Shown: positions 1 to 9,445 of the stretch, piece after piece
How the letters are laid out: each line of letters opens with the position of its first letter
Position numbering within the stretch: the stretch's first letter is position 1
Assembly: GCA_945893365.1 (NCBI GenBank)
Contig: CAMDED010000021.1
Span: 1-64,000, forward strand
DNA length: 64,000 nt
Reading direction: 5' to 3'
Source: Candidatus Sulfopaludibacter sp. SbA3
GTDB taxonomy: Bacteria > Acidobacteriota > Terriglobia > Bryobacterales > Bryobacteraceae
Translations under genes and position numbers: made by a program
Notes under the pieces: model-generated
The model's database searches: none
Seen by the model: only the letters and a program-made list of their open reading frames with translations
What the model was told of the DNA's origin: nothing

Positions 1-121
1 GGGCGGTGTCCCACCTCCCGTTGGTCGGCCCCGGAGATTGTACGGCGTATGGGCAGTTTTTGGTCATTCTCAACTCAAGAAAGGAGGCCCCGCGGCTGTT
101 CGCTCCCTTCCTCCTTCAGGC

Positions 122-622
122 TCATTCTTCGATTGGAATATACTGCGCCACCTCCGCGCGCCCGAGCGCCCGAGCGCGAGAAGAGCGGTCAAGGGCGTTT
201 GACCTTGCATGCTGCCCCATCATTGACGTCCTTCTCCAATCGACCGGAGGCGGGAGGATTCGCCATCGGGAGTAAGACCACACCTTTAAATTAGACCGTC
301 TCCGGCGGCGAGCCAGAGCCGCCTGGCGGGAAGGGTCGCTCAACCGCGCAGCAAGAACTGGTGGTACGTCGTTGCCGGTTGCCGCCTGGGTCGGCTCCGC
401 ATTTACCGTGTAGCCGAACGCGGGATCGGTAATGTCGAATCCGTGCTGTAAGACGCGCCCGATTCCGCGCGGAACGGGCTTGAGAAGAGTGCGCTCAACC
501 TGTAAGTCATTACCGGTAATAGGGTCGCTGGTGGGCTGCTCGGGGGACCTTACGGAGTCGGGGGTCGGCCGGCCGGGGACCTCCGAAACGGTGGGACGCG
601 ACGGTCTTGGGTTCATTTGCAC
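122..622 (-). CDS. Possible small proline-rich hypothetical protein
   Basis: This is a weakly supported reading frame of 166 codons, divergent from the DUF1501 gene at 685. Its GTG start (622), and an in-frame ATG two codons later, lie just downstream of a good GGAGG ribosome-binding site. The first ~115 residues are rich in Pro, Thr and Arg, low in Lys, and end in a run of five Arg. The C-terminal ~50 residues look like out-of-frame noise. I recognise no domain, signal peptide or membrane segment. It may be a real small basic protein with a different end, or chance. Nothing else convincing is seen in the first 684 bases. Confidence 0.25.
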   Translation of the reverse strand: MQMNPRPSRPTVSEVPGRPTPDSVRSPEQPTSDPITGNDLQVERTLLKPVPRGIGRVLQHGFDITDPAFGYTVNAEPTQAATGNDVPPVLAARLSDPSRQAALARRRRRSNLKVWSYSRWRILPPPVDWRRTSMMGQHARSNALDRSSRARALGRAEVAQYIPIEE

Positions 623-684
623 TCCCGCCTCCGATCCGTTAGAATCGTTTCAGCCTCTCTCTATAGATAAGGAGCATTACGCCC

Positions 685-2067
685 ATGATCCGACTGGACG
701 CCGACAAACCGGTTGAGTTCTGCGACGGCTTGCGCCGGCGCGATTTTCTGCACGCCGGGTCTATCCCCCTCCTGGGTCTGGGGCTGCCGCAGTTTTTCGG
801 CATGAAGGCGCTTGCCGCCAAACAGGAGATCTCGCCCAAAGAGACCAACTGCATCATGCTCTTCCTGGTAGGCGGTCCTTCCCAACTCGATACCTGGGAC
901 ATGAAGCCGAACGCGCCGGCCGAGATTCGCGGACCGTACAAGCCGATCAAGACGAACGTCGCGGGAATCGAGATCTCCGAGAATTTCCCGCGCATGGCGA
1001 AGCACGCCGACAAGTTCGCGCTGATCCGCAGCGTGTACCACACCGCCGCGGCCGTCCACGACACCGGCCATCAAATGATGCAGACCGGGCGCCTCTTCCA
1101 GGGCGGCATCGAGCATCCGCACATGGGCTGCGTGCTCGGCAAAGTTCGCGGACCGAAGGGCGACGTTCCGCCGCACGTGCTCCTGCCGCGGCCGATCGGA
1201 AATACGGGCGGCAACATGCCCCATGGACAAAACGCCGGCTTCCTCGGCAAGCAGTTCGATCCGTTCGTTCTGAACGCCGATCCGTCCGATCCGAACTTCA
1301 GGGTTCCGGACATGCTGCCGCCGGATTACCTCTCCGCGCTGCGCGTCGACCGCCGCAAGAACTGGCGCGAGATGGTGGACAAGACGGTGAGCAAGTTTGA
1401 AACTTCCGCCGACGCCCGGCTGCTCGATTCGACTTTCCATCAGGCCTACACGCTGATGTCCTCGCAGAAGGCGCGCGAGGCCTTTGAACTTTCGCGGGAG
1501 CCGGAAAAGGTTCGCGAAAAATACGGGCTCAACCGGTTTGGGCAAAGCTGCCTGCTTGCCCGCCGCTTGATCGAAGCCGGCGTGCGGTTCGTCACCGTCA
1601 ACATGTTCGAAACCGTTTTCGACGAGATCACGTGGGACATTCACGGATCGAAGCCCTTCAGCCCGATCAGTTGCTACCGCGACTTGGTCGGTCCGATGTT
1701 CGATATGGCCTACAGCTCGCTGCTCGAAGACTTGCAGGATCGCAGGCTGCTGGGCGACACGATGGTGGTTGCGACCGGCGAGTTCGGCCGCACTCCCAAG
1801 ATCAACCCGGCTGGCGGACGCGACCACTGGCCGCAGTGCTGGACCATGTCGATGGCCGGCGGCGGGATCAAGGGTGGCCAGGTCGTCGGTTCCTCCGACG
1901 AAATTGGAGCCCTTCCGAAGGACCGCCCCGTCACGCCCGCGCAGGTGGCGGCCACCGTGTATCATGGCCTCGGACTGCCGATGAGTTTCGAACTCCCCGG
2001 CGCACAGGGGCGTCCGATTCCGCTGGTCGATTCGGGCGTCGAGCCGGTTCACGAACTGTTTAGTTAA
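685..2067 (+). CDS. DUF1501 domain-containing exported protein
   Basis: A 460-residue protein of the DUF1501 family (alkaline-phosphatase/sulfatase-like fold), widespread in Planctomycetes and Acidobacteria and usually encoded next to DUF1549/DUF1553 genes. The N-terminus carries a twin-arginine motif (RRRDFL, about residues 18-23) and a hydrophobic stretch, so Tat export is expected. Family motifs include LFLVGGPSQLDTWDMKP (about 58-74), a His/Asp-rich centre and GEFGRTPKIN followed by GGRDHWPQCW near residue 385, likely metal- or phosphate-site residues. The ATG at 685 has AAGGAG 10 bases upstream. It heads a tight co-directional cassette (12 bp to the next gene). The substrate is unknown. 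Paralogues are often annotated as sulfatases, but I see no CxPSR sulfatase signature. Confidence 0.9.
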   Translation: MIRLDADKPVEFCDGLRRRDFLHAGSIPLLGLGLPQFFGMKALAAKQEISPKETNCIMLFLVGGPSQLDTWDMKPNAPAEIRGPYKPIKTNVAGIEISENFPRMAKHADKFALIRSVYHTAAAVHDTGHQMMQTGRLFQGGIEHPHMGCVLGKVRGPKGDVPPHVLLPRPIGNTGGNMPHGQNAGFLGKQFDPFVLNADPSDPNFRVPDMLPPDYLSALRVDRRKNWREMVDKTVSKFETSADARLLDSTFHQAYTLMSSQKAREAFELSREPEKVREKYGLNRFGQSCLLARRLIEAGVRFVTVNMFETVFDEITWDIHGSKPFSPISCYRDLVGPMFDMAYSSLLEDLQDRRLLGDTMVVATGEFGRTPKINPAGGRDHWPQCWTMSMAGGGIKGGQVVGSSDEIGALPKDRPVTPAQVAATVYHGLGLPMSFELPGAQGRPIPLVDSGVEPVHELFS

Positions 2068-2079
2068 AGGCCGAATTCC

Positions 2080-4530
2080 ATGAAGCCGATTCTGTTGTCA
2101 TTCGCCCTCGCGGGCGCACTTTGCGGTATAGCGTTCGCCGCGCCGAGCCTTGCTATTCTTCCGCCGCAGGTGGAACTGACGGGCCCTGAAGCGCGCCATC
2201 AACTGCTCGCGGAAGCGTCTGTCGGCAGCCATCAGGAAGATTGGACGCGCAATGCGAAATGGTCGTCGTCGAATCCGAAAGTGGCGAGCGTCGACGCCGC
2301 CGGTCTCGTGCTGCCCGTCGCCGACGGGCAGGTGACGATCACCGCATCGGCAAACGGCGCGTCGGCATCCGCCACCGTCCGCGTGAAGGGGGCGCAATCG
2401 CCGTTTACGTGGAGTTTCCGCAATCACGTGATTCCAGTCATGACCAAAGCCGGCTGCAATCAGGGTGCATGCCACGGAGCGCTGGCCGGCAAGAACGGTT
2501 TCAAGCTCACCTTGCGCGGATACGATCCGGAAGTGGACTTCGATACGCTCACGCGCCAGGCGAACGGGCGTCGTGTTTCGCTCGCCGAGCCGTCGAACAG
2601 CCTGATGCTTCTCAAGCCGACGGGCGCCGCGCCGCACGCCGGAGGGAAACGCTTCGATACGGATTCCCTGGAATATCGCGTGCTCGCCGAATGGATCGCC
2701 GCGGGAACGCCCGCGCCCACTGAGAAGGACACGCAGATCACCGGACTTGAAGTGTATCCCGCAAGCGCAACGCTCGCGCCGGGGGGCGAACAGCAATTGG
2801 TTGTGCGCGCGAAATACTCCGACGGGCAGGTGCAGGACGTCACGCGCTGGGTTAAGTTCGCGACAAGCGATGAAGGCGTGGCGGGCGTGGACGATCTGGG
2901 CCACGTCAAGATGAACGGCAGCGGTGAAGCGGCGATCACGCTCTACTATTCGAGCCGCGTCCTCTATTCGCGTTTGAGCGTGCCCTTCGCGGGCGCCGTT
3001 CCGCCGGAGGCGTATTCGAAGTTCGAGCGGCATGGCTTCATCGACGATCTTGCGCTCGCGAAATGGAAAACGCTGAACGTGGCGCCCTCCGCCCGTTCCA
3101 CCGACGCCGTGTTCATCCGCCGCGCGTTTCTCGATGCCGCGGGAATTCTGCCGACGGCGGAAGAAGTGGAAGCGTTCCTCGCGGACAAGAGCCCCGACAA
3201 ACGGGCGAAGGTTGTCGATGGCCTTCTTGAACGCGACGAGTACGTGGACTACTGGAGTTACAAGTGGTCCGATCTGATGCTGGTTTCGAGCCGGCGTCTG
3301 CGCCCGAACGCGATGTGGTCCTTTTATAACTGGATTCGCGATGGCGTGAAACAGAACAAACCCTGGGACAAGTTCGCGCGGGAGATATTCACCGCCTCTG
3401 GAAATTCGAAGCAGATGGGCGCGCTCAACTACTTCGTGCTTCATAAGGACCCGATCGCCCTGAGTGAGAACGCGACGCTGGCGTTTCTCGGTCAGCGCAT
3501 CACTTGCGCCCGCTGCCACAATCATCCGCTCGAGAAGTGGACGCAGAAGCAGTATTACCAGATGGCGAATCTGTTTTCGCGCATCGGGATCAAGAACGGA
3601 ACCGACGCCGGCGACTCGATCGTCTTCGCAAAGGCAACGGGCGACGTCAACCATCCTCGCCTGCTGAGACCGCTTGCGCCGACGCCCCTCGACGGCATTC
3701 CCATGGATCTCGATTCGACAGCCGACCGCCGAGCGCACTTTGCGAAATGGCTCACCAGCCCCGACAACGCCTACTTCTCCCGGGCGCTCGTCAACCGCGT
3801 ATGGGCAAACTTCATGGGCCGCGGTCTGGTCGACCCGGTGGACGACGTGCGGGCGACGAATCCCGCGTCGAACGAGGATCTTTTTGCCGCTCTCGCCAAG
3901 GATTTCTCGTCGAACGGTTTCGACATCAAGCGGCTCATCCGCAACATCATGAATTCCGGCGCCTATCAGCTGGCGTCGGAAGCGAACGCGACGAACCAAA
4001 ACGACAACAAGTATTACTCGAAGTACATTGTGAAGCGGCTTCCGGCGGAAGTGCTGCTCGACACTATGTCGCAGGTGACGGGCGTGCCCACGCGGTTCCC
4101 CGGCTATCCGGCGGGCACCCGCGCGATTCAGTTGCCGGACACGCAGGTGAAGTCGGAATTTCTGGCGTCGTTCGGAAGGCCGAATCGCGTGATTTGCGAC
4201 GCGGCCGAACGATCGAGCGAGCCGAGCATTACACAGGCGCTGCACGTGATCAACGGCGATACGCTGAACAGGAAACTGAGCGCTCCGGATGGCTACGCGG
4301 CGCTGGCGTTGAAGCTCGGATTGTCGGATTCGCGGATGCTCGATCACCTGTTCCTCTCGGCGTATAGCCGCTATCCGAGCGACGCGGAGAAGGCGCCGAT
4401 GCTCGATGAGTTGAAGAACAGCCGGAGCACGACCGGATCGGCCGAAGCTCAGCGGGACACGCGGCGGCAGGCTCTCGAGGACATGATGTGGGCGCTGCTC
4501 ACGAGCAAGGAATTTCTGTTCAACTACTGA
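2080..4530 (+). CDS. DUF1549/DUF1553 protein with Ig-like domains and haem-type motif
   Basis: An 816-residue exported protein. After a signal peptide (about 1-20, ending AFA-APS) comes a BIG2-type Ig-like domain (about 30-105, with the WSSSNPKVASVD pattern). Next is a cysteine motif CNQGACHG (about 126) that resembles the Planctomycete cytochrome-like PSC1 region. A second BIG2 domain follows (about 220-300), then DUF1549 (about 310-510, ending in CARCHNHPLEKW) and DUF1553 (about 540-800). This domain order is the standard partner of DUF1501 proteins, and it lies directly downstream of one here. The stop overlaps the next ATG (TGATG), implying translational coupling. The biochemical role of the family is not established; involvement in extracellular polymer degradation or electron transfer is an inference. 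Confidence 0.9.
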   Translation: MKPILLSFALAGALCGIAFAAPSLAILPPQVELTGPEARHQLLAEASVGSHQEDWTRNAKWSSSNPKVASVDAAGLVLPVADGQVTITASANGASASATVRVKGAQSPFTWSFRNHVIPVMTKAGCNQGACHGALAGKNGFKLTLRGYDPEVDFDTLTRQANGRRVSLAEPSNSLMLLKPTGAAPHAGGKRFDTDSLEYRVLAEWIAAGTPAPTEKDTQITGLEVYPASATLAPGGEQQLVVRAKYSDGQVQDVTRWVKFATSDEGVAGVDDLGHVKMNGSGEAAITLYYSSRVLYSRLSVPFAGAVPPEAYSKFERHGFIDDLALAKWKTLNVAPSARSTDAVFIRRAFLDAAGILPTAEEVEAFLADKSPDKRAKVVDGLLERDEYVDYWSYKWSDLMLVSSRRLRPNAMWSFYNWIRDGVKQNKPWDKFAREIFTASGNSKQMGALNYFVLHKDPIALSENATLAFLGQRITCARCHNHPLEKWTQKQYYQMANLFSRIGIKNGTDAGDSIVFAKATGDVNHPRLLRPLAPTPLDGIPMDLDSTADRRAHFAKWLTSPDNAYFSRALVNRVWANFMGRGLVDPVDDVRATNPASNEDLFAALAKDFSSNGFDIKRLIRNIMNSGAYQLASEANATNQNDNKYYSKYIVKRLPAEVLLDTMSQVTGVPTRFPGYPAGTRAIQLPDTQVKSEFLASFGRPNRVICDAAERSSEPSITQALHVINGDTLNRKLSAPDGYAALALKLGLSDSRMLDHLFLSAYSRYPSDAEKAPMLDELKNSRSTTGSAEAQRDTRRQALEDMMWALLTSKEFLFNY

Positions 4531-5789
4531 TGCGCGTAACGGTTCTCATACTCGCGGGGGCATTTCTTGGCGTTTCCGCGCTCAAGGCCCAGGAGTTCAA
4601 GGACGTCGCGCCGATTCTCGCCTCGAATTGCCTCGGCTGCCACGCCGGAAAGGCCCGGATGGGCGGTCTCGATCTGGAAACCTTCGAAGGCATGCAAAAG
4701 GGCGGCGGCCACGGCGAAGCGTTCGTTCCAGGGAAGAGCGGCGAGAGCCGGCTGTATCTGATGCTGGTTGGAAAGACCGCGCCCGCCATGCCTCTGAGCG
4801 GCAAACCGCTCGCGGCGGGCGAGATTGAAATCATCAGGAAGTGGATCGACGCGGGCGCGAAGCCGCCCAAGGCGGGCGAGGGGAAAATCGTGCGCGCCGC
4901 GATTCCGGACATCAAACCGCGCTTTCCCGTGAAGTCGCAAATCGGCGCGGTGGCGTGGCATCCCGATGGCAGACGGCTCGCGCTCGGCAGGTATAAAGAG
5001 GTTGTGCTCGCGGACGCGGCGGGTAAGACGGTGGCGACGCTGCCCGGCCACGCCGAAGCGGTTCGCGCCTTGGCGTTTTCGCCGGACGGGAAGTGGCTGG
5101 CCGCGGCCGGAGGTCTGCCGGGCCGGAGCGGAGAAGTCAAGATCTGGGATGTGGAGAAGCGCACCGAGGCGCGCACGATCGACGGCCACTCGGATTGCAT
5201 CTATGCCGTCGCCTTCGCGCCGGACGGCAAGACCCTGGCGACGTCGAGTTACGACAAGCTGATTAAGCTCTGGGACTCGACGACGGGCAAAGAGATTCGC
5301 ACGCTGAAGGATCACATCGACGCCGTCTACGCGTTGGCTTTCACGCCGGATGGCAAGCGCCTTCTTTCGGCGGCCGCGGATCGCACGGTAAAGGTCTGGG
5401 ACACCGCGACCGGTGAGCGTCTGTTCACCATGTCCGAGGCTCTCGACGGATTGAACACGCTGGCGCTCGATCCCACGGGCACGAAGGTGGCCGCCGCCGG
5501 GCTCGACAAGTCGATTCGCATCTGGTCGCTCGGCGAGAAGAGCGGGACCATGGTTCAGTCGCTGATCGCGCACGAAGACGCGATCCTGAAACTGGCATGG
5601 TCGCCGGACGGGAAGTTTTTGGTTTCGACGGCCGCGGACAGAACCCTGAAAATTTTCAAAGCGGACGATCTGACGGAAGTGAAAGTGTTCGCAAGACAGC
5701 CGGATTGGGTGCTGTCGCTCGCCTATGCGCCGGATGGAAAAAGTTTCGCGGCGGGACGATACGACGGTTCGCTCGCAATATTGAATTAA
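4530..5789 (+). CDS. Exported cytochrome c-like / WD40-repeat protein
   Basis: A 419-residue protein starting at the ATG that overlaps the preceding stop codon. A longer in-frame start at 4488 lies inside the upstream gene and is less likely. Residues 1-21 form a signal peptide ending ALKAQ. Residues 22-110 form a planctomycete-type cytochrome c domain with CLGCH (a CxxCH haem site) and a later Met-rich AMPLSG segment. From about residue 125 there are about seven WD40 blades, recognisable as repeated LAFSPDGKWLA ... VKIWD patterns, enough for one propeller. Cytochrome-WD40 fusions of this kind accompany DUF1501/DUF1549 genes. It is probably a periplasmic redox or scaffold partner of that cassette. 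Confidence 0.88.
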   Translation: MRVTVLILAGAFLGVSALKAQEFKDVAPILASNCLGCHAGKARMGGLDLETFEGMQKGGGHGEAFVPGKSGESRLYLMLVGKTAPAMPLSGKPLAAGEIEIIRKWIDAGAKPPKAGEGKIVRAAIPDIKPRFPVKSQIGAVAWHPDGRRLALGRYKEVVLADAAGKTVATLPGHAEAVRALAFSPDGKWLAAAGGLPGRSGEVKIWDVEKRTEARTIDGHSDCIYAVAFAPDGKTLATSSYDKLIKLWDSTTGKEIRTLKDHIDAVYALAFTPDGKRLLSAAADRTVKVWDTATGERLFTMSEALDGLNTLALDPTGTKVAAAGLDKSIRIWSLGEKSGTMVQSLIAHEDAILKLAWSPDGKFLVSTAADRTLKIFKADDLTEVKVFARQPDWVLSLAYAPDGKSFAAGRYDGSLAILN

Positions 5790-5809
5790 GCGCTTCAAAG
5801 GGGCAAAAC

Positions 5810-8230
5810 ATGAAATACGCCGGGCTCTCTCTCCTGATGGTTGGCGCGCTGCTCGGGCAGCTGCAGCCCATCGATTCGCCGACGGGAAATCGGACCACGC
5901 CGCCCACCATCAACGCGGTTTCGCCGCTGGGCGTTTCGCGCGGCGCGACAGTCGAAATGACCGTTGAAGGCTTCAACCTCGCGGGCACGGGCGCCATCTA
6001 TTTCAGCGAGCCTGGAATCAAGGCGAAAATCCTGCGCGTGAAGGAACTGCCCGACCTGCCGGATATCCGGCTCGGCAGCAACGGCACGCTCTCGACGGTC
6101 GATCTCGGCCCGCTGCCCCCGCGGAACCAGGTGACGGTCGAGCTTGACATCAGTCCGGAAGCCGAGATCGGGACCGTTTCGATGCGTCTGCAAACGCCGC
6201 TCGGCACGAGTCCCGAAGCGCGTTTCGCGATTGAGCCCTATTACGGCGAAAGTCCGGACAAGGAACCGAACGATACGGCTGAGAACGCCTTCGAATCGTA
6301 TCTGCCGTCGATCCTGGTCGGCACGATCTCGCAGCCGGGCGACGTGGATTACTACAAGATTTCCGTGAAGGCGGGCGAGCAGCTGGTGTTCGAGAACGGC
6401 GCCGCGATGCTCGGCTCCGCGCTCCTGCCCGTGATCTCGATCGTCGACGAAGCCCTGAGTCCGGTTCGCGAGTTCGGCGCCGATGGGAATACGGATACCG
6501 TCGCCTACGGTCATCGTTTCGAAAAAGGCGGCGCCTATTATGTGCGTGTGTCCGACTATCAGCAGAGCGGTGGCCGCAATCACATCTACCGCATCAAGAC
6601 TGGGAAATTTCCCATCGCTCTGGCCGCGTTTCCGTTAGGCGTGCCTCGCGGAAAGACTTCGGAAGTAGCGCTGAAGGGCTACAATCTCGACGCGGGCAAA
6701 CTTCAGGTGAAGGGTGATCCGTCCCCGGAAGATGAGCGCGCCCAGATTATCCGGCCGGACACGAAATCGGGACATGCCTTCAATCGCGTGAAGCTTGCGT
6801 TGGGCGACGACCCTGAAGTTCTGTCCAATGGCAAAAACGCTTCCGTCGAGGCGGCGCAGCCGGTTGCGCTTCCCGCGATCGTCAACGGACGCATGGTCGC
6901 GGCTGAAAACAATTTTCGCTTCAAGGCGCGGAAAGGCGAGAAGCTCGTGTTCGCCGTAAGCGCGGCGCGCCTCGGTTCGCCGCTCGACTCCGTTATCGAA
7001 GTGCTCGACGCGAAGGGCGCGCCCATCGAGCGCGCCACCGTCAGGTGCCTCATCGAGACCAATACGGTTCTGCGGGACCATGATTCCGTCCAGCCTGGCA
7101 TCCGCCTTCAATCGCCGTCGGGATACGCCGTGGGCGACTATGCGATGGCGGGCAGCGAGATCCTGCAGGTGGAAGCTCTGCCTCGGACGCCGGACGACGA
7201 TTTCCGGTTCGTGGCGTTCGGCGGACAGCGGATCGCGCAGTTCGACACGTCGAGCGAAGCTCACGCCCAGGACCAGGCCGTCTACAAGGTTCAGATTCAT
7301 CCCCCTGGCGCAAAATTCGCGTCGAACGGCTTACCGCTTGTGCGTCTGACGTATCGCAACGACGACGGCGGCCCCGGCTACGGGCGCGATTCGCGGCTCC
7401 GCTTCACGGCTCCGGCCGACGGCGAGTATGTGCTGCGAATTCGCGACACGCGCGGCCTAAGCGGAGAGGATTTCGCCTACCGGCTCTCCATGCGGCCGGC
7501 GCTTGCGGACTTCCAGCTCGCCGTGGCTCCGAAGAATCCGAACGTCCCGGCGGGCGGGCGCATTCCCATCACCGTGACCGCTCAGCGCATGGACGATTTC
7601 GATGGCCCGATCGACGTCTCCATTCTCGATTTGCCCGCCGGCCTTGAAGCTACCAAGGGTGTGATCGGCGAAGGCCAAGTGAGCACCACGCTGCTGTTGA
7701 GCGCTCGCGATAACGCGTCGCTGCCGCGCGCGGCGGAGTTCAAGGTGGAGGGCCGCGCTCTCTACGGCGACCGCGTGATGGTACACAGGGCGAATCCGGA
7801 GGACCGGTTGAAGCTCATCTCGCTGATGCCGAAATCCGATATCCAGATGCGCGCCGAGACCAAAGAAGTGGTGCTCGAAGCGGGTGGTACGGCCGAGGTG
7901 CACGTCAGCATCAAGCGCAATAACGAGTTCGGCGGCCGCGTCCCGGTCGAAGTCCGCAACCTGCCCCCGGGCGTTCGCGTACTCGATGTGGGTCTGAATG
8001 GCGTCCTCATCAACGAGACTGAGGACCGGCGCAGTTTTGTGCTCGAAGCCCTGCCTTCGGCCAAGCCGATTGACCAGCCGATCGTGGTTTCTGGTAACAT
8101 CGAAACTCGCGCCGCGGGTCAGCAGTCTTCGTTTGCGGGAGAGTCGATCGGCTTGAAGGTGAAACCGAAAAACGAAGTTCGCGCTTCATCCGCCGGTGCG
8201 GGCGTTGAACTGCCGTCCGCGAAGAAATAG
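5810..8230 (+). CDS. PPC (pre-peptidase C-terminal) domain exported protein
   Basis: An 806-residue secreted protein. I chose the ATG at 5810 because a signal peptide (MKYAGLSLLMVGALLGQLQ) begins there. An in-frame extension to 5597 lies within the upstream WD40 gene. Ig/IPT-like segments at about 30-130 (INAVSPLGVSRGATVEMTV) precede a PPC domain (EPNDTAENAFES, GTISQPGDVDYYKI). A second IPT-like and PPC pair follows (about 270-580, ending in DFAYRLSMRP). The C-terminal third consists of beta-sandwich repeats with NLPPGVRV-type motifs. There is no protease catalytic motif. It sits 20 bp after the WD40 gene and 3 bp before the cupin gene, so it is probably in the same operon. Confidence 0.85.
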   Translation: MKYAGLSLLMVGALLGQLQPIDSPTGNRTTPPTINAVSPLGVSRGATVEMTVEGFNLAGTGAIYFSEPGIKAKILRVKELPDLPDIRLGSNGTLSTVDLGPLPPRNQVTVELDISPEAEIGTVSMRLQTPLGTSPEARFAIEPYYGESPDKEPNDTAENAFESYLPSILVGTISQPGDVDYYKISVKAGEQLVFENGAAMLGSALLPVISIVDEALSPVREFGADGNTDTVAYGHRFEKGGAYYVRVSDYQQSGGRNHIYRIKTGKFPIALAAFPLGVPRGKTSEVALKGYNLDAGKLQVKGDPSPEDERAQIIRPDTKSGHAFNRVKLALGDDPEVLSNGKNASVEAAQPVALPAIVNGRMVAAENNFRFKARKGEKLVFAVSAARLGSPLDSVIEVLDAKGAPIERATVRCLIETNTVLRDHDSVQPGIRLQSPSGYAVGDYAMAGSEILQVEALPRTPDDDFRFVAFGGQRIAQFDTSSEAHAQDQAVYKVQIHPPGAKFASNGLPLVRLTYRNDDGGPGYGRDSRLRFTAPADGEYVLRIRDTRGLSGEDFAYRLSMRPALADFQLAVAPKNPNVPAGGRIPITVTAQRMDDFDGPIDVSILDLPAGLEATKGVIGEGQVSTTLLLSARDNASLPRAAEFKVEGRALYGDRVMVHRANPEDRLKLISLMPKSDIQMRAETKEVVLEAGGTAEVHVSIKRNNEFGGRVPVEVRNLPPGVRVLDVGLNGVLINETEDRRSFVLEALPSAKPIDQPIVVSGNIETRAAGQQSSFAGESIGLKVKPKNEVRASSAGAGVELPSAKK

Positions 8231-8233
8231 CTC

Positions 8234-9445
8234 ATGTCGAACACATCCCGGTTGCAACAGGCTCTCGCCGCGGGCGAGGGCATCGTGAGGCTTGCGCCCT
8301 GCTGGGTGCCGCGTTCCTTCCTCATGCCCGGAGGGCGTCTGAAGCTCGATCCGCGGGACCTATACGCCTGCGGCGCGCATCGGGGCGGCATCGACGAGCG
8401 GTGGTTCTCTTCCACCACGAACGCCGCGAACGGCCCCGGCACTCCCGACGATGAAGGACTGAGCTATATCGACGTCGGCGGCGCGCGGGTCCTGTTGCGC
8501 GAGGCCGTCGAGACGATGGGCGATCGGTTTCTCGGCGCCGATGTCATGCGCGAACAGGGCGGATGGAACGTGCTCTGCAAGTTTTTCGACAACCTCGGGC
8601 CGATTCCGCATCACATGCATCAGAGTGAAGCGGACGCGAAGCGCGTCGGACAGCGGGGCAAGCCCGAGGCGTACTATTTCCCGCCGCAGTACAACTTCAA
8701 GGACAACAATTTTCCCTATACCTTCATGGGCCTTGAGCCTGGGACCACGAAGGACGACATCCGCCGCTGTCTGGAGCGCTGGAATCAGGGCGACAACGGC
8801 ATTCTGTATCATTCGAAGGCGTACAAGCTGAAGCCGGGAACGGGATGGCAGATCGATGCCGGGATTCTGCACGCTCCCGGATCGCTCGTCACCTACGAGC
8901 CGCAGGTGAATTCCGACGTGTTCGGCATGTTCCAGTCGATGGTCGAGGGACGCGCGGTGCCGTGGGACCTGCTGGTTAAGGACGTTCCGGTCGAGTATCA
9001 TCACGATCTCGACTACATCATCGGCATGCTCGATTGGGAAGCGAACATCGATCCCGAGTTCGCCTCGCACCGGCTGTTCCACCCTACGCCCGCTGGCGAC
9101 ACGGCCGCGATGGCCGATGCCGGCTACGCCGAACAGTGGGTAACCTATTCCACTGGATACTATTCAGCGAAGGAACTGACGGTTTACCCGGGGCGCTCGG
9201 CAACCATTCGCGACGCGGCCGCCTATGGCGTGATTACCGTTCAAGGATGGGGCTCGGTTGGGAAACTCGAAGCGGAAACGCCCACGCTCATCCGGTACGG
9301 GCAGATGACCAAGGACGAGTTTTTCGTCACCGCGCCGGCGGCGCAGGCCGGAGTCGTCGTCACGAATCGCAGCGACAAAGAGAATCTGGTACTGCTGAAA
9401 CATTTCGGTCCGGGAAATCCCGACGCAAAGAGGTTCATCGCATGA
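8234..9445 (+). CDS. Mannose-6-phosphate-isomerase-like cupin protein
   Basis: A 403-residue cytosolic protein without signal peptide. The central region has the metal-site pattern PIPHHMHQSE (about residues 131-140) and, later, IDAGILHAPGSLVTYEP, as in class I phosphomannose-isomerase/cupin enzymes. A C-terminal beta-rich region (about 310-395) looks like a second cupin barrel. A sugar or sugar-phosphate isomerase role is inferred from this and from the next gene, a TIM-barrel epimerase whose ATG overlaps this stop (ATGA). I cannot tell the substrate; it is shorter and more diverged than classical ManA, so manA is not assigned. Confidence 0.7.
   Translation: MSNTSRLQQALAAGEGIVRLAPCWVPRSFLMPGGRLKLDPRDLYACGAHRGGIDERWFSSTTNAANGPGTPDDEGLSYIDVGGARVLLREAVETMGDRFLGADVMREQGGWNVLCKFFDNLGPIPHHMHQSEADAKRVGQRGKPEAYYFPPQYNFKDNNFPYTFMGLEPGTTKDDIRRCLERWNQGDNGILYHSKAYKLKPGTGWQIDAGILHAPGSLVTYEPQVNSDVFGMFQSMVEGRAVPWDLLVKDVPVEYHHDLDYIIGMLDWEANIDPEFASHRLFHPTPAGDTAAMADAGYAEQWVTYSTGYYSAKELTVYPGRSATIRDAAAYGVITVQGWGSVGKLEAETPTLIRYGQMTKDEFFVTAPAAQAGVVVTNRSDKENLVLLKHFGPGNPDAKRFIA

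Noticed and set aside
662-667. TATAGA as the -10 box of the DUF1501 gene
   Set aside because: It would put the transcript start on top of the ribosome-binding site at 669-674.
661-2052. A 463-codon open frame on the minus strand
   Set aside because: It is the antisense shadow of the DUF1501 gene in GC-rich DNA, with no protein family features.
2098-4347. A 749-codon minus-strand open frame
   Set aside because: Arg/His-rich antisense shadow of the DUF1549/DUF1553 gene, which is clearly the real coding strand.
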